64,000 nt of DNA, from assembly GCF_051020955.1 (NCBI RefSeq), contig NC_135016.1, positions 30,329,131-30,393,130 of the forward strand, in the 5' to 3' direction. Shown here piece by piece: positions 47,871 to 61,147 of the stretch. A model generated the notes under the pieces. It made no database searches, was not told the origin of the DNA, and saw nothing but the letters and a program-made list of their open reading frames with translations. This stretch comes from Megalopta genalis (taxonomy: Eukaryota; Arthropoda; Insecta; Hymenoptera; Halictidae). How positions within the stretch are numbered: the first letter of the stretch is position 1; each line of letters opens with the position of its first letter. A program made the position numbers and the translations under genes.

Positions 47871-50800
47871 TCACTTCAGTTGCACCAACACCATGAAGTA
47901 GGTCACCATAGCTCCCAATACCTGGAAAATTTCGCAGTTTTTACGTAGATTTTTTTGTATTTCTTTCTTCTCGCTAAATCTATCGAGGACTGAAAGCGAC
48001 TGGCGCGCGTCGTTTCATAAACAGATCTGAGCATTTGAAATAAAAATAAAAAGCAACTGTTTGAAATAATTTATTTGAAAATAAAGGTAATATCGATTTA
48101 TCAGAGATAAACGGATTTCAAACAATGAATTATTTCATTATTTCTTTATTTCAAATTGGCCAAAAGAGATAATGCTGGAAATAATAATGAACAAAAAGAT
48201 CTTCATAACAATTTGTTTAAAGCGACGGTCCCTCCACAAAGAAATAATTCATGAAATAATAATCAGCGAAAAGATTTTATTTTATGTTATTTTTCACAAC
48301 AATTTATTTAAAGCAAATAATCCACAAGCAGAAAGATGTAAACCAGTCCCGGACATTGAATTTACCTTTGTAATTATTTCAAATAATTGTAAAATAAAGT
48401 AACGTGTTATTTAGAATGATATTTCAAATAATATCATTTTAAATATGCTTAGGTCTATTCATAAAAACGTAAAAGTTGAGTTCATATAGATTTTTTGCCA
48501 TTTTTATTATAACGTAGGCTATCTCAACAATTTTAATATTAACAAAATGTGAAACTGGTCGTTTTGATCGGCACGATAGATTTAGCGTTAAGATTTTTCG
48601 TTGCTTCGATAGCAAAGATCATTTGCAACGTTCTACATTTATTATCTTTGCAGACTGTTTAAAATATTGTAATACGAGTCGTTTGAAAGATTTTATAATC
48701 GAAATACGTGATCTTACCGAAGCAAAGAGATCTAGGGACACCGTGAAGAACTTCGCCCCCGAAATTGACATCGCTTTCTGACACTGCTGACACACAATTT
48801 GTACGAACGTTTTCGCTTCTTCTGAACCGTCATACCAGTGGCACGAATAAGCTGCTTCCATCACCGATGAGCTCTGCGTACAAAGATCAATACGTTTTAA
48901 TATGTTTCACATTTTTGTAATTCTTAATGGCACAATTCAGATTGATACGGATTTATGCAGACTTAGACTAGTAATTCTTAAACTACTAATAATTAGTATA
49001 CATATATCGATGTATGTATTTATATATTATTAATGACGGTTTAAGTAAACTTTTATTGCATCTTCCATTTTCTAATTTGTGCTGATAATTTTGTGGTTGC
49101 AATAAAAATATTCTGTAATAACATTAATTCTTCTTGTTAGTTATGTTCCTCCGTTTTTTTTTAAAATTAGATATCAATTTATATTATTTCTGATTTGTAT
49201 GACAATTAAGATTTTTATTACTAACAGAGATAACAGTAAACGATTTAAACAAATGCGTTTAGTCTTATGTCTTATCGAACAAGAATGCTTTTGTGCGAAT
49301 ACTATGATAATATGTAGTAAAAAGTATAATTTATATCTTCTGAAATTGCAGTAATAATGACATTTTTTTAACTAATTTTATTGTCATCATTAAAAGAGCA
49401 ATATGTAATAGTACAATAATATTATTAGTAAAATTTATGAGATGTCTTTCCTAACAACCACAGAATTGTTTAATACATTGATGTAATCGTTTAAAAATTT
49501 TAATAAATTTTTATCGTACATTCTTTGCTTTTTATTCACCAAATCAGTAAGAGTGGATGTGAAATACATTGATTGAATTGTTGCATTTTTTATATCCATC
49601 TGGAAAGTGCACTTAAGAGTTCAGAAAAATGGCAAACTTTATTATCAATTTTACGTACCTCTTCAATTAGACGGTTTCCAAATATGCAGAGCATGAATAC
49701 TTGACCAAGAGAATAGAGCAAATATCCAATTACCGAGGCCGAGTACACGTTAATTCCATTGATCTACGAGATACGTAAAAAAATTATGTTTCTTCTGAAA
49801 TAGGTTGAGACAGTTGAAAAAGATATTTACAATGTCTGACACTGTTTGTCATATTATGTACAGTCGATGTTTATTTTAGTTTTTATACGACTACTCACTT
49901 TGGTAGCTTGGTAAGCCAGCAATGTCAATGTAATGGTGGTAGCCAACATGTGTAACAGTAAAGCGATACCATACGCGTCTCCAACTGCAGTAACCAGCCT
50001 GAAATAAGAAAAAATATAATATTTATTTATTGCGGTATTTATCATATATTTATTTATCTTAGCGGATTTTACTTATTTATGACAAAAATGAAATTTAAAG
50101 TAATGAAAGTATCAAAGAAATTTAAGGACATCTATGTATTATTTTCATCTCACTAAAATTATTAAAAAGAGAAAGAAATTTCTATTCGACTCATGTTTGT
50201 TACAATTGATGAAAATAATTTTTATATTTGGAATAAAATTCCAATCAATCATCTTAGAACACTTTAGTAATACCAAATTAGTATTTTGTAATGCTTTCCG
50301 TAAGAAGAGATTTTATTTTTGAAATATTTCGAGATCGATACAAATTGTGTATTTTAATTGAACGATTATTTAAAAAATTAAACGGTTTAAAAACACATAA
50401 TGGAAAAGTTGTATTGCTTTCACAAGTATTGCAGAATAAAGAACTATTATATTTTCTATCTTCGAAGAACGACCCTGGTAACGTAAAAATCCAAAAGAAC
50501 AAATCCAAAATATCAGTTGTAAACTCTTAAATAATTTTTCATTCTTCCCATACGTTTGTTAAAATTTTGCTTCACTCCGAAAAATTTAGATAACATGTGA
50601 CAATAAAGATTACTAAACGATGTTCTAGGAACGTGAAAGAATATTTTAGAATTTATTAGAATCTTCAAAAACCCAAACAGTTAAATAATAAACTACAAAG
50701 CACTGAGAAACGACTTTGTAAAATTACGATTACAGACCGAAGTGTGAATGTCAAAAATGTCCCCGAAGCTTCCCTGTCTAAGATGCGGTCATTCAAAACC

Positions 50801-53800
50801 CTACAAATAGGTCTCCGTTCGGTAAAGCGTTCGATTGCGTGCAACCGGTTCCTTTACTTTCAGTTTCCTTTATTTGGTTTTACTTTCAACGGAACCTACG
50901 TGACTAAGTTCCGTGTTTATCACGGTAACAGGTGCAGTAACAGGTTTTCGTTCATACTTCGAAACGGCATCCCTGTCCGAGGTGTCCCGCGTTGAGATCT
51001 AAGGGTAAACGTCATTCGCGTTTCGACCGGTATCCGTCGTCCGCGAAGGGGAAAAAAACAGGAACGTGCGAGTACACGTGTTAGACATGTATGCCGGCGT
51101 TCACGTGAACGTGAACGTACAACCTCTGAATTGTCCAATAAATTGTCCAGTCCACACCGTACGTCCCCAGTTGCGGTCAATATCGCGCTCTCTTAGAATA
51201 AATACTTCACCACCGTGGGAACACACGCATCCCCCGGTTTCTCCGTTACTGAAGAATCTATAGGAAACACCGCGCGATGCGCCTCGGTTTTCTCTGAAAT
51301 TTAGTTCGAGCCTTAGACGACCGTGCCGACTCTTATCTGTTTCTGCTGTTTTCAAAGATTCTCCGTCCTTTGAACCGGCTGAATCCGATTTCCACCTTTT
51401 TAATCGACCATCTCGCGACAACTTCCAGACTCGTTGGCAACGTTTTGTCGATTTTATCTTTCGTTGTGATTTTGCTTTTTTGGGCAATTTCGTGTACATC
51501 GGTTTTTATCGATATTCGTGTGGTCTGTTCTGGAGATTTACTGATTTCACGCGAAGAACTTCGCAGTTCGAACTAGAGCGGCACTTTTAAAAATCATTTC
51601 TTCTCTTCAGAGAAATGACAAAATATAATGGAGAAAACTGGTTTTCGAATTACAGCGTTTCTAAAAACAGGATCATGGATCTTCACGAGAGAGAAAATTA
51701 TAGTTGTTTGAACAAAAAGAAATAAGACAAATCCAAACAGAATATGAACTGTAGATTTTGATTTCGTTTCACACATATTTTTTTAAGAGATACGAATTTA
51801 AAAAACATAAAGTGACCTCTAAATTTATAAATGAAATCATAGAAGTTTGTAATCGAATTTTATATTGTATATAAATTTATATAACAGATTTTAAAATTAT
51901 ACATTAATCTATAATGAAAGTTATAAATTTGTATAAAATTATATAAAAATATTAAATTTATTAGTGTACTTAATTAATTAATAAGTACACAAATAAATTT
52001 AATTATTAATTATACATAGAGTTATTAATTAATTATTACATAGAATGATTATTATTTATACATAGAGTGATCGATAGATTTTACACATAAAGATTTTATA
52101 GTTAAAGTATAGAAGAGCATAACAGAACGTCATTGTAGTTTTGCAGTCATTAGCTTGATTCATAAAACAGAGTTTTACCAAGTTTTTAATTAATCAGTTT
52201 TTAAAAGCCGATAAACTTTAGCACCGGCTGTAGGTCTAAGCATAGAATCGCTTTTTTCCATATGCAATGTCGTCTCAAGGTCGACTTGCGAGCATACGTT
52301 AATCGCTCTAACGTCCGCCAAAAAAAAAATACCAGTGGCCTTGAAGAAGTTCGTCCGCGACAGAAATGAAATTCTGCTGGCTGTATAATAACGCAAGCTT
52401 GCGCGGGTGTACGTAATGTGTTCGCAACCCGTGAAGTCTTGCATAGAATCGATCACGGAAGCCGAAGGAGCTTAAAAATCCATTTGTGTTGCTAGATACG
52501 AGGTAAAACCTCCAGTAAACAGAATATTGACTTTCCATGCGCGAGTGTTCAACCGCCGGAAATTTCTGTTATTGAATTATTTATCGAAGGTGCAACTTCC
52601 GCTGGATACAGTCGTTAACCTTATGAACTATGCGTACTACAATATCGGCACAGTGCCGACACATTTGTGAAACAATGAAGTTAACGATAAACAGTTGAAC
52701 AATAAACGATGTTTTGAACTGCTTTTCGAATGCAACGTCGCTTGTCAAAAAATAAACAAATATAACGACGCATTAAAAATCGTATTACAGCAGCATTAAA
52801 TGAAATTTTCACTTTGTACAGTTAGAGAAAATATTAGCATTATGTAAAGCTGCTACAGTATTTTACGGGTCAATGAACTCAAAAAGAATGTTCGAGTGCT
52901 TGTTGATGCGAAATGTTTTAGCGATTTATATTGAAGAATATGCTACTATTCTTTATAAAGTGCCTCATGCGTATAATTGGGCACTCTAATAATTACTCTA
53001 ATAAATCATAGAAAAAACATAATTCTTCAAAGTTTGCAATGCTAATTTGTCCTCCATGTTATATCCTATAAAATCATAATATCGAATATGCTACAGATAT
53101 TCTTTATAAAATGCCTCATGCGTATAATTGGGCACTCTAATAATTACTCTAATAAATCATAGAAAAAACATAATTCTTCAAAGTTTGCAATGCTAATTTG
53201 TCCTTCATGTTATATCGTATCAAATCATAATATCGAATATGCTACAGATATTCTTTATAAAATGCCTCATGCGTATAATTGGGCACTCTAATAATTACTC
53301 TAATAAATCATACAAAAAACATAATTCTTCATAGTTTGCAATGCTAATTTGTCCTTCATGTTATATCGTATCAAATCATAATATCGAATATGCTACAGAT
53401 ATTCTTTATAAAGTGCCTCATGCGTATAATTGGGCACTCTAATAATTACTCTAATAAATCATAGAAAAAACATAATTCTTCATAGTTTGCAATGCTAATT
53501 TGTCCTCCATGTTATATCGTATCAAATCATAATATCGAATATGCTACAGATATTCTTTATAGAGTGCCTCATGCGTATAATTGGGCACTCTAAATAATTA
53601 CTCTAATAAATCATAGAAAAAACATAATTCTTCAAAGTTTGCAATGCTAATTTGTCCTTGATGTTATATCGTATCAATTCATAATATCGAATATGCTACA
53701 CATATTCTTTATAAAGTGCCTCATGCGTATAATTGGGCACTCTAATAATTACTCTAATAAATCATAGAAAAAACATAATTCTTCATAGTTTGCAATGCTA

Positions 53801-56800
53801 ATTTGTCCTCCATGTTATATCGTATCAAATCATAATATCGAATATGCTACACATATTCTTTATAAAGTGCCTCATGCGTATAATTGGGCACTCTAATAAT
53901 TACTCTAATAAATCATAGAAAAAACATAATTCTTCAAAGTTTGCAATGCTAATTTGTCCTTCATGTTATGTCGTATCGAATCGTATCGCATTTCGACAAA
54001 AGATGTCGAGATCAATTCTAATAGAAACATCTTCAAACGTTTCGTACAGAAATACATGTTACCGATTGTCAACAACTATAAAAACGAGACACAAGGCTCG
54101 AATAATCGTATCTCCTCTTCTCAAATAGTCCATTTTTGCGCACAATCTGGGCGTCGATTAGGGAGAATTTACTGTAACTCGAAAGACAAACGTCTCGGTT
54201 TCGCGACACAACAAAGTATTTTGATAGCAAACGCGAAAGTGTACGGTGTAATAAAGTTAGCATATTCACGTTTCCATCTCTGGCAGAGATTATTATCCTA
54301 ATGGAAGTCTCTCATTGTTAGGTTCGCGAAAGCGGAGGGGACTTCTCATTGTCGTCGTAGATTACGTTTCCATGTAGAAGTGAACTCCGACTGGGAATCG
54401 AAATGGGAAACTAGGTTATACCGTCGTCAAGGCGTCCGTCATGGTGACGAACTTCGAAATTGCGACGTGCCGTAATTTAAGCCTGCTAATTGTGAATTAG
54501 CCAGCAATTTCCGAAACTTTATTTTCGGTTGAGCAATATAAAACCTGGCCGTCATTTCGATACTCTGATCGAACAAGTTGCCGGAACTTTTCGCGTGAAG
54601 GGATTTCGTAGTATTAATAGATAGAATTGTCTTTCGTGAATCATTTTTGGTCGAGGCCTAAGCATAAAAGTTAAGCAATTATAATAAACGAAAATTAGAC
54701 AGAGACTATCGCACAATTACCATTATGCCACGGATTATTATGCAAAATAAAAATGTTCTGCATCTGCTGCAAGAAACAGAAGCCACTTAGGTATTTCCAT
54801 CGTTCTTTAATAAGTTTGATAAGTTGAAAATGACGTATTAGAATCTTCCGATTGTTTAAATTTTACTACTACTTTAAGTTACACCTACTCATTTTTCCTA
54901 TAAATGCATAAAATCCTCGCATAGAAAAATATATCGTGAATTCATTGATTCAATTTTGAAATCTTTAAAAATTGCATATTTGAAATTCCACCTCCGAAAA
55001 TTTTCATACCGTTCGCTTTTTGTCGATATCATATTCAATTCTAATTTTCTAAAGATATTATTCACAAGTTGCCAAATGTCTAAAGATCGTCGCTAAAATT
55101 TAACAACATTTGGACACAATAATCAATATAAATCTAATATGAAACAGCATGGCGAAGAGGAGATTAAATATGTAAAACGAAGAATTAAGAATATGGCTGA
55201 TATTTTTAATAGTCGTATGAAAAATAAGTTTCTCAAACGAACACTATTTTGATAGTCGAGCCAGCCATAAAAGCAACGATAAAGTAAACATCGATCTATC
55301 GTTGTGACTCTCGAAGCGTGAACACGAAAAAGTAGATTCCGACAATGACGGATGACACAACGATTAAGGTAAGTCGAATTGCTCACCTGACGATGTGCTT
55401 GTGCCTCTCCACCCAATATTTGATGGCGCTCCGAACCAGCATTTCTTGATTCTTCGTCAATCCGTTCGGCCCGATGGTTCCGTTATACTGTCCCCCAGCG
55501 TTTGCACGGAAGGTCGCCGTAAAATCTTGCCGATTGTTATAAATCCTTCGAAGATCCATGTCCAACATACTGTCATTGTTCGCTGGTGTGACTGGCGGTG
55601 GCGCATCGATTTCCGCCACCTGCTTCGCGCTGCTAGCCTAACGGGAAATAATTTTAATAATGAAGCAACCTTTCTAACGAAACGGATAGTTCTTATATTT
55701 AGAGCATTTTGTTAAGTGCAACTCATTTTTTTTCTACGGAGCATTAAAAATATATACCAACGAAGATTCATTTATTTGTTTTTGCAATCGATGCTGAAGG
55801 GTTTTATTTAACCCGAGAAAGATAACCTACGTCGCAGAGGCGCCTGCGAAGACTGTTAATTTTTGTTAATTTTTCATAGAGGTCTAGTGATTTAAGTTTA
55901 AAATTACTTAAAATATAAAAAAATATAATATAAATGCATTTTATTTTTACAATAATGCCAAACCTTTAAAATGACTAGATTAACTTAAATAAATATCCAT
56001 TGTTAGTATAAAATTGACGCCTTAGAAAAGCATGCGCCTCTGAAGCGTATGGTTATCTTTTACGTACGTTGTCATATGGTTATCTTTCTAGGGTTAACAA
56101 CACGAATATCTACGGTCTAGCTGTTACAAGTAAAAGTATAATAATTAAAGAAAGATGAAAAGAAAATTGCGGCGACTTAATAAGGGTTTGCGGCGACGTG
56201 GTGAAATCGCCGTCGATGTTTTTGTCGACACTCGTCTCACCGACATTGACTTTATGTTTACTTGATAATCGTACTGAATGGCTATCGATGGCAGGTAAAC
56301 ATAAAGTCAATGTCGGTGATTTCACCGTCGGCGAAATCGTTGTCGGTCGAATGGTGTTAATCAAGATAATTTGATACTAACGCTGATTTGATACAAACCC
56401 CTTAATAACGTGAAATATATTTAATAGAACTGACATTTAAAAGGAGAGGTGACGTAATTATCTGTAACACTTCGAAATGATTGTTGTTGCCCCAATTTCG
56501 TCGACGTTTAAATATTTCACCAAATAAAAATTGTGAGACGCTACAACGTCCGAACTAATTTATATTATTAATTTAAATAAATTTTTATTCGTATCGAGTA
56601 TACTGTTTCTCGTGTACGTTTTGCATACAACAGATAAATATTATATATATATAATATATAAATATTATATAAATATTATATAAATTATATATAAATTATA
56701 TATATTATATATATATATATATTATATAAATATTATATAAATTATATATAAATTATATGTATTATATATATTATATAAATATTATATAAATTATATATAA

Positions 56801-59260
56801 ATTATATATATTATATATATATATTATATAAATATTATATAAATAATATATAGAGTCGATGAAAAATAATGACCGAACACGAACTTACTTTGAACAATTC
56901 ACCGCTGTTTGGCACGACAGTGTCCAGCGTAGCGCTGAACTCCATCAACGGCTTCATGATGTTCTTCAGGTGCTGGATTTGCTCGCAAGCGAACAGAAGG
57001 AACGAGCAGAAAAGCGTGTCGAAAAGATTCGCGTCCAACATGGAGAAGAGCAGAAAGTAAAATTGGAATATAAGCGTCAGGATGTGAGCCATTCCGTGGC
57101 TGGGATTGAACGGGTACCAAGAGTAAAGCATGAGTCTTGGCACCTAGTCAAACAGAAAGAAAACGATCGTCTTGATCCTGCAAATAATTCGTTCGACGTG
57201 GACGGTTTTATTTAGGACCATTATTTCTGCTATAAGTAAAAATGTAGACAAAATATTAATTCGTAGCTAAATCGATCGAACCAAATGGAAAATTCGTATT
57301 GCTTCCATAAAAGAGAATGTTTCGTCGTAATATAACTGATTTGTAATTGAAACAATACAATGAAGAGATAGATTCATTTACCCACTTTATTGCAGAGTTG
57401 TGCAAATTTTCATTCGATTAAATGACACACAATGTAATTCGTACTGCAATTAAAGTACCATTAAAAAATACTTCTATTACCAATTTAATTTGGACTGTAA
57501 TTTGAAAAACTAGATTTCGATTACATCGTAATCCAATTGCATTATATTCGAATTATACCCGTGATTGAAATAATTAGCAATTGAATCAACTGAAAGGTTT
57601 GAATTATATAATTGAATTTCGTGTCAATAAATTGTGAAATTGAATTGGCACACAACTCTGTTTTTTTTTGTTACATAATTTTATCTTTCCGAAGGAAACA
57701 TTTATGCATAATAAAAATTTGATGCATCGTATGCAACGAACGAGGAGAAAATGAAAATATTAATGCATCGATGTCCTTAAATTTCTGTCATCTTTCCAAT
57801 TGTTTGAAATTGCGCTTATTTTTTTGTTATGCATAAAATCTGCGGTCTACCATTAAGATAAAACGGGACGTTCCATTTGGTTATGGTTAACGTTATTAAT
57901 TGTTACCTCGACGAAGGAGGTTTCGTTGGTGACAGGATCGGTGACCTTTTTCACCGAATCACCGATGAACGTGATGGTGGTCCAAGAAATCGTGGACAAC
58001 ACCGTCGCGCCCATGACAGCCATCAACAGTATTCTCATCTTCTTTACAGCTAGCTGATGATACCGAGCGTTGCTCTCGGCAAACAGAGGGTGGCTGTTGG
58101 GATTGTTCCAGATGGCGAACGTTCTGTAAAAGAGCTTAGTCCTAACCGCGAAATAAACCATCTTGACCATCGTGTGCGTAAAGAAGAGCATCGTGATCGT
58201 GTTCGCTGTCAGTACATCGACGTCGTCGCTCTCGAGCATGAGATTGATACCGCAGAGTACGAACTGGAGGAGAATCAGGACGAGGTGTACCTGAGGATCG
58301 TTCAAGCCGAGAATAGAATTCAAGAAATTTCACATTTTAACTGAACGACACACAATTAACACGTTGAGTGCCGCGTTGGTCACATATGGGCAACACTAAC
58401 TTTCGATTAGATTTCAAAATTCATTTTTATCGTAATGTATTCGGCAAAAGTGCATTTTATTAGGATGTTTAGAATGCATAAGAATTCTATTACCATCTAT
58501 TACGATGAATTTTAACTTTTTAGTTTCAGTTTCATTAATTAAATTATTATGATTTTGCGCGAATTTTTGTGGTTTATTTTTGGCGCTTAACGTATTAATC
58601 CATCAACGTTCACACTTGTGACATGCACAGGTATATGAAATTAACAAAAAACAGTCGGAAACCGTATGAACTCAATGAAATTAAATTCAAGAGAATTGAA
58701 TGACGTCAATTTTCTCCACACAATCGTGTGAAAACAAATTCGAAAATTGATTTGAAGTTCTGCGATGACACGTACGGAAAATTATTTAGGGGTTGACGCG
58801 ACAGAATTCTTACGTTTTGACGAGCAGATCCGCAACTTTTTGATATACAAAAAATATTAAACACAATCATGTATAAGTTTCTCAGCATAGCTGAGAAAGC
58901 TCAAGTATTCTGAATTCAAAGAGATAACTATCTTTCATTTAACGCGAAGAATTGTTACCAAATTGTTAAATATTGAAGCTCGTAAATATTGTGTTAGTTC
59001 GTTCGAAAGGAGCATATTTATGGAATTGTTGAAATTAACGAATTAGCGGTGTCAGTTTGAATTTTCATTTCGAGTTCTATTATTTAAAGCCGCGTGGCAT
59101 ATAATAAACTATGGATTTCACTTACAATGCAGAAGATCTTGTGTATGAATTTCGAAGAACTGTCGTTGTAGTAATTGAACAGAAAGTGACCGCTAACTTT
59201 CATTAACGTGATGTTCGGCGCCAGGTCAGCGACCAGCCCCTGTTGTTTGAAATTCATCAT
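47871..59260 (-). CDS. Orco: Odorant receptor co-receptor Orco (Or83b), complete, 8 coding exons
   Basis: Obligate co-receptor that forms ligand-gated cation channels with tuning odorant receptors in the dendritic membrane of olfactory neurons. Exons on the minus strand: 59126-59260, 57907-58290, 56889-57143, 55387-55637, 49998-49899, 49763-49659, 48873-48718 and 47921-47871. All borders are GT-AG and in phase, giving 478 residues, the length I recall for honey bee Orco. Signatures: MMNFKQQGLVADLAPNI at the start, AIWNNPNSHPLFAESNARYH, CEQIQHLKNIMKPLMEFSA, the calmodulin-binding-type segment SAIKYWVERHKHIVR (about 328-342), YSCHWYDGSEEAKTFVQIV and the C-terminal YFMVLVQLK. The intracellular loop (VAEIDAPPPVTPANNDS...) is the divergent part. 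An acceptor CAG directly precedes ATGATG, so at least one non-coding 5' exon lies upstream. Confidence 0.97.
52936..53975 (+). repeat. Satellite array, 7 copies of a 151-bp unit
   Basis: The marker TGCCTCATGCGTATAATTGG recurs at 52961, 53112, 53263, 53414, 53565, 53717 and 53868, a spacing of 151 or 152 bp. Copies differ by only a few substitutions. The last copy runs directly into sequence leading to a half MITE. Confidence 0.95.
54058..54174. mobile_element. Half of a GTAATGTCTC-family foldback MITE, copy D
   Basis: Starts ACCGATTGTCAACAACTATA, matching the middle of copies B and C. It continues through CACAAGGCTCGAATAATCG and ends GGGAGAATTTACTG before TA. Only the right half is present; the left half is absent next to the satellite. 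Confidence 0.7.
54725..54922. mobile_element. Diverged GACTGCGGA-family MITE (tentative)
   Basis: The left end GCCACGGATTATTATGCA and right end TGCATAAAATCCTCGC are weak inverted repeats resembling the family ends. Flanks are not clear. Confidence 0.35.
55812..56093. mobile_element. piggyBac-type MITE with CCCTAGAAAGATA-like termini and TTAA duplication
   Basis: The left end is TTAA CCCGAGAAAGATAACC and the right end GGTTATCTTTCTAGGG TTAA, with TTAA at 55808-55811 and 56094-56097. Known piggyBac elements start CCCTAGAAAGATA, so the termini match that superfamily closely. The 282-bp interior has a second inverted pair (CAGAGGCGCCTGCG and GCATGCGCCTCTG) and no transposase. It lies in an Orco intron. 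Confidence 0.88.
56238..56318. repeat. Perfect 24-bp inverted repeat (hairpin)
   Basis: The arms 56238-56261 and 56295-56318 are exact reverse complements (core ACATTGACTTTATGTTTAC), separated by 33 bp. Surrounding AAATCGCCGTCG- and CACCGTCGGCGAAATCG-like sequence adds partial symmetry. Confidence 0.85.
56641..56852. repeat. AT-rich tandem low-complexity tract
   Basis: About 210 bp of nearly pure A and T with repeated ATATTATATAAATTATATA-type units, in the Orco intron just before exon 56889-57143. Confidence 0.9.
58360..58594. mobile_element. TTAA-flanked MITE, termini CACGTTGAGTGCC
   Basis: The left end is TTAACACGTTGAGTGCC and the right end GGCGCTTAACGTATTAA, an imperfect inverted copy. 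TTAA lies at 58356-58359 and 58595-58598. The element is 235 bp, non-coding, in the first coding-region intron of Orco. The ends resemble the 31223-31463 family. Confidence 0.65.
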
Positions 59261-59860
59261 CTGCGACAGAAATTACCTATGACCCAATCGATATTTAACT
59301 CCTGCTGTTAATTCGTTTATGCAACTTTAGTTGTACTTCTAAACATTTTAAATTACATTCACTTCAAGTTACTTTAAAACTCTTTCAGAAACAATCATCG
59401 GACAACATAAATAATGATAGATCTATGTTGTACAGAATGGTTAGAAACTGGTGAAATAAAATATTGATTAAAAGATAAAATAAAATTTTGTAAAATGTAG
59501 AACAAAATTGTATAGATAAAAATGTTATTTAGGATAAAATTTTATAAAATATAGGATACCATTTTGCTATATAATAATAATTGCTATATAAAACTTACAA
59601 AAATTAAAAATAATAACTATTGTAATGCAACGAAAAATAGTACAACTATTAGCAAGTATAAAACTTGAAGCAAGAAACACTAAAGTACATTTTGGCATAG
59701 GTTTTCTCATAACACGATAGCAAACATTTATTGCAAAGCATCCGCGTAGTTTCAATAAAAGAAATAATTAGTTCTTGCTGTGAAGTAATTTTGGAAAAAC
59801 ATGCGATGCAGTGAGACCATTGTGGAAACTGAACAAAATATTTGCAATGTAAAAAATAGT

Positions 59861-59899
59861 GATAATAATAATAATAATAATAATAATAGTAATAATAAG
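59861..59899 (+). repeat. (TAA)n microsatellite
   Basis: A mostly uninterrupted AAT/TAA trinucleotide tract of about 13 units with one GTA interruption. Confidence 0.9.
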
Positions 59900-61147
59900 A
59901 AGAAGAATTAATATCAAGAACTTTATGCAATAATGTCACGAAAGTGAAAACACGTGATGAACGATATATTTTTTTATAATCTCAGATTTATTTCTTCTAT
60001 CTCTTTTTCGACATTTCGAAAACCATAATGGTTAATTAAATTATTAGTGACTTCAGCCGTAGTCAATTGTACACTTATTTTTATTCACTTTTATTCGTTA
60101 ATATATATTTATTGTATATTATTTATACAATTTAATATCAAACTGAATCAAATATAGTGACTAAAGTAACAACAAATGTAAGAAATAATATCTCATATAT
60201 TAATATCATACAAAAACTGTAAAAGAGTACAAAGACTAGTACAAAGATATTAAAAGAAAAAGAAAAAAAGATTTTATTCACTACATGTAATTATCTCCAG
60301 GGCTATTCGTTATTTGAGAAAATATTTCATACGAATCTTTTTCTATTATTCGATAGGGACGTAAGCTAGTGTCGCTAGTTTGTTTGTAAGTGTGCACTTG
60401 AAGGACACACGAAGATCGTCTCAATTCTTTTCAATGGAAGCACGATTCTTTTCTTTTGTGCACGATTCGATGCACTTCGGAATTGTGAATAGAAATGTAT
60501 TAATTTATTTATGTCAAAAAACTATTATTTTGCGATATATTTTGATTTTAATATCGCAATTTTGTTTATAGGGTTACACGAAGGAAAATGCTTTTAGTCG
60601 TTAGCCGACAAGTATTGAAGATATGAAGGAGAGAATACTTAATGCATTCAGAAGTGTGACTCTGGAAGTATGTACACACGAATGTGCCATTATGTACTCA
60701 TGAATATTAAGCGATGTTTCAAAAAATGTATCGATGTGCAAAGTAACGTACTCGAGCATTTGTAGACATATTAATATATGTATATTTGATGTTTACTGTT
60801 CGACTGTTTTAATGTTTTTTTTTTTAATGAAATATTGCAAGATATAAATTATTGCAATTATATCATTATCCTCTACACCCTAAAGCAACACTAAAACATT
60901 AAAAACACCACGTGTCATTGAATACTACGCGAGTGTTCACTTACGTACAAATAAATAGATATGTTCACGATACTAAAATTAAAATATATTAAAATACATT
61001 TTTATTCAGAGTTACGAGGTGCGACGAATCGTACATAAAAAATTATATGAATCCATTGAAAACAATAAAGATGATCTTCGTGCATCCTTCAAGCGTACAT
61101 TACACTAGACAAAATAGCGATAATGAAACACTCTATATGTAATTTAA

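Larger units (their letters stand above)
49999..55386 (-). other. Largest Orco intron (5.4 kb)
   Basis: Bounded by donor GTGAGC at 55386 and an acceptor at 49999. It contains the 151-bp satellite (52936-53975), a half foldback MITE (54058-54174) and a diverged GACTGCGGA-family copy (about 54725-54922). A GC-richer stretch at about 50.75-51.55 kb has open frames on both strands but no recognisable protein. Confidence 0.7.

Noticed and set aside
47470..47901. 143-codon plus-strand open frame
   Set aside because: It overlaps the last Orco exon and its 3' UTR on the opposite strand and shows no recognisable domain.
50744..51576. GC-richer block with open frames on both strands in an Orco intron
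   Set aside because: No domain, no clear splice signals and no repeat ends; composition alone explains the open frames.
54069..54301. Short open frames on both strands at the end of the satellite
   Set aside because: They translate the self-complementary MITE copy D.
59649..59939. 96-codon minus frame with a poly-Tyr run
   Set aside because: The Tyr run is simply the TAA microsatellite translated.
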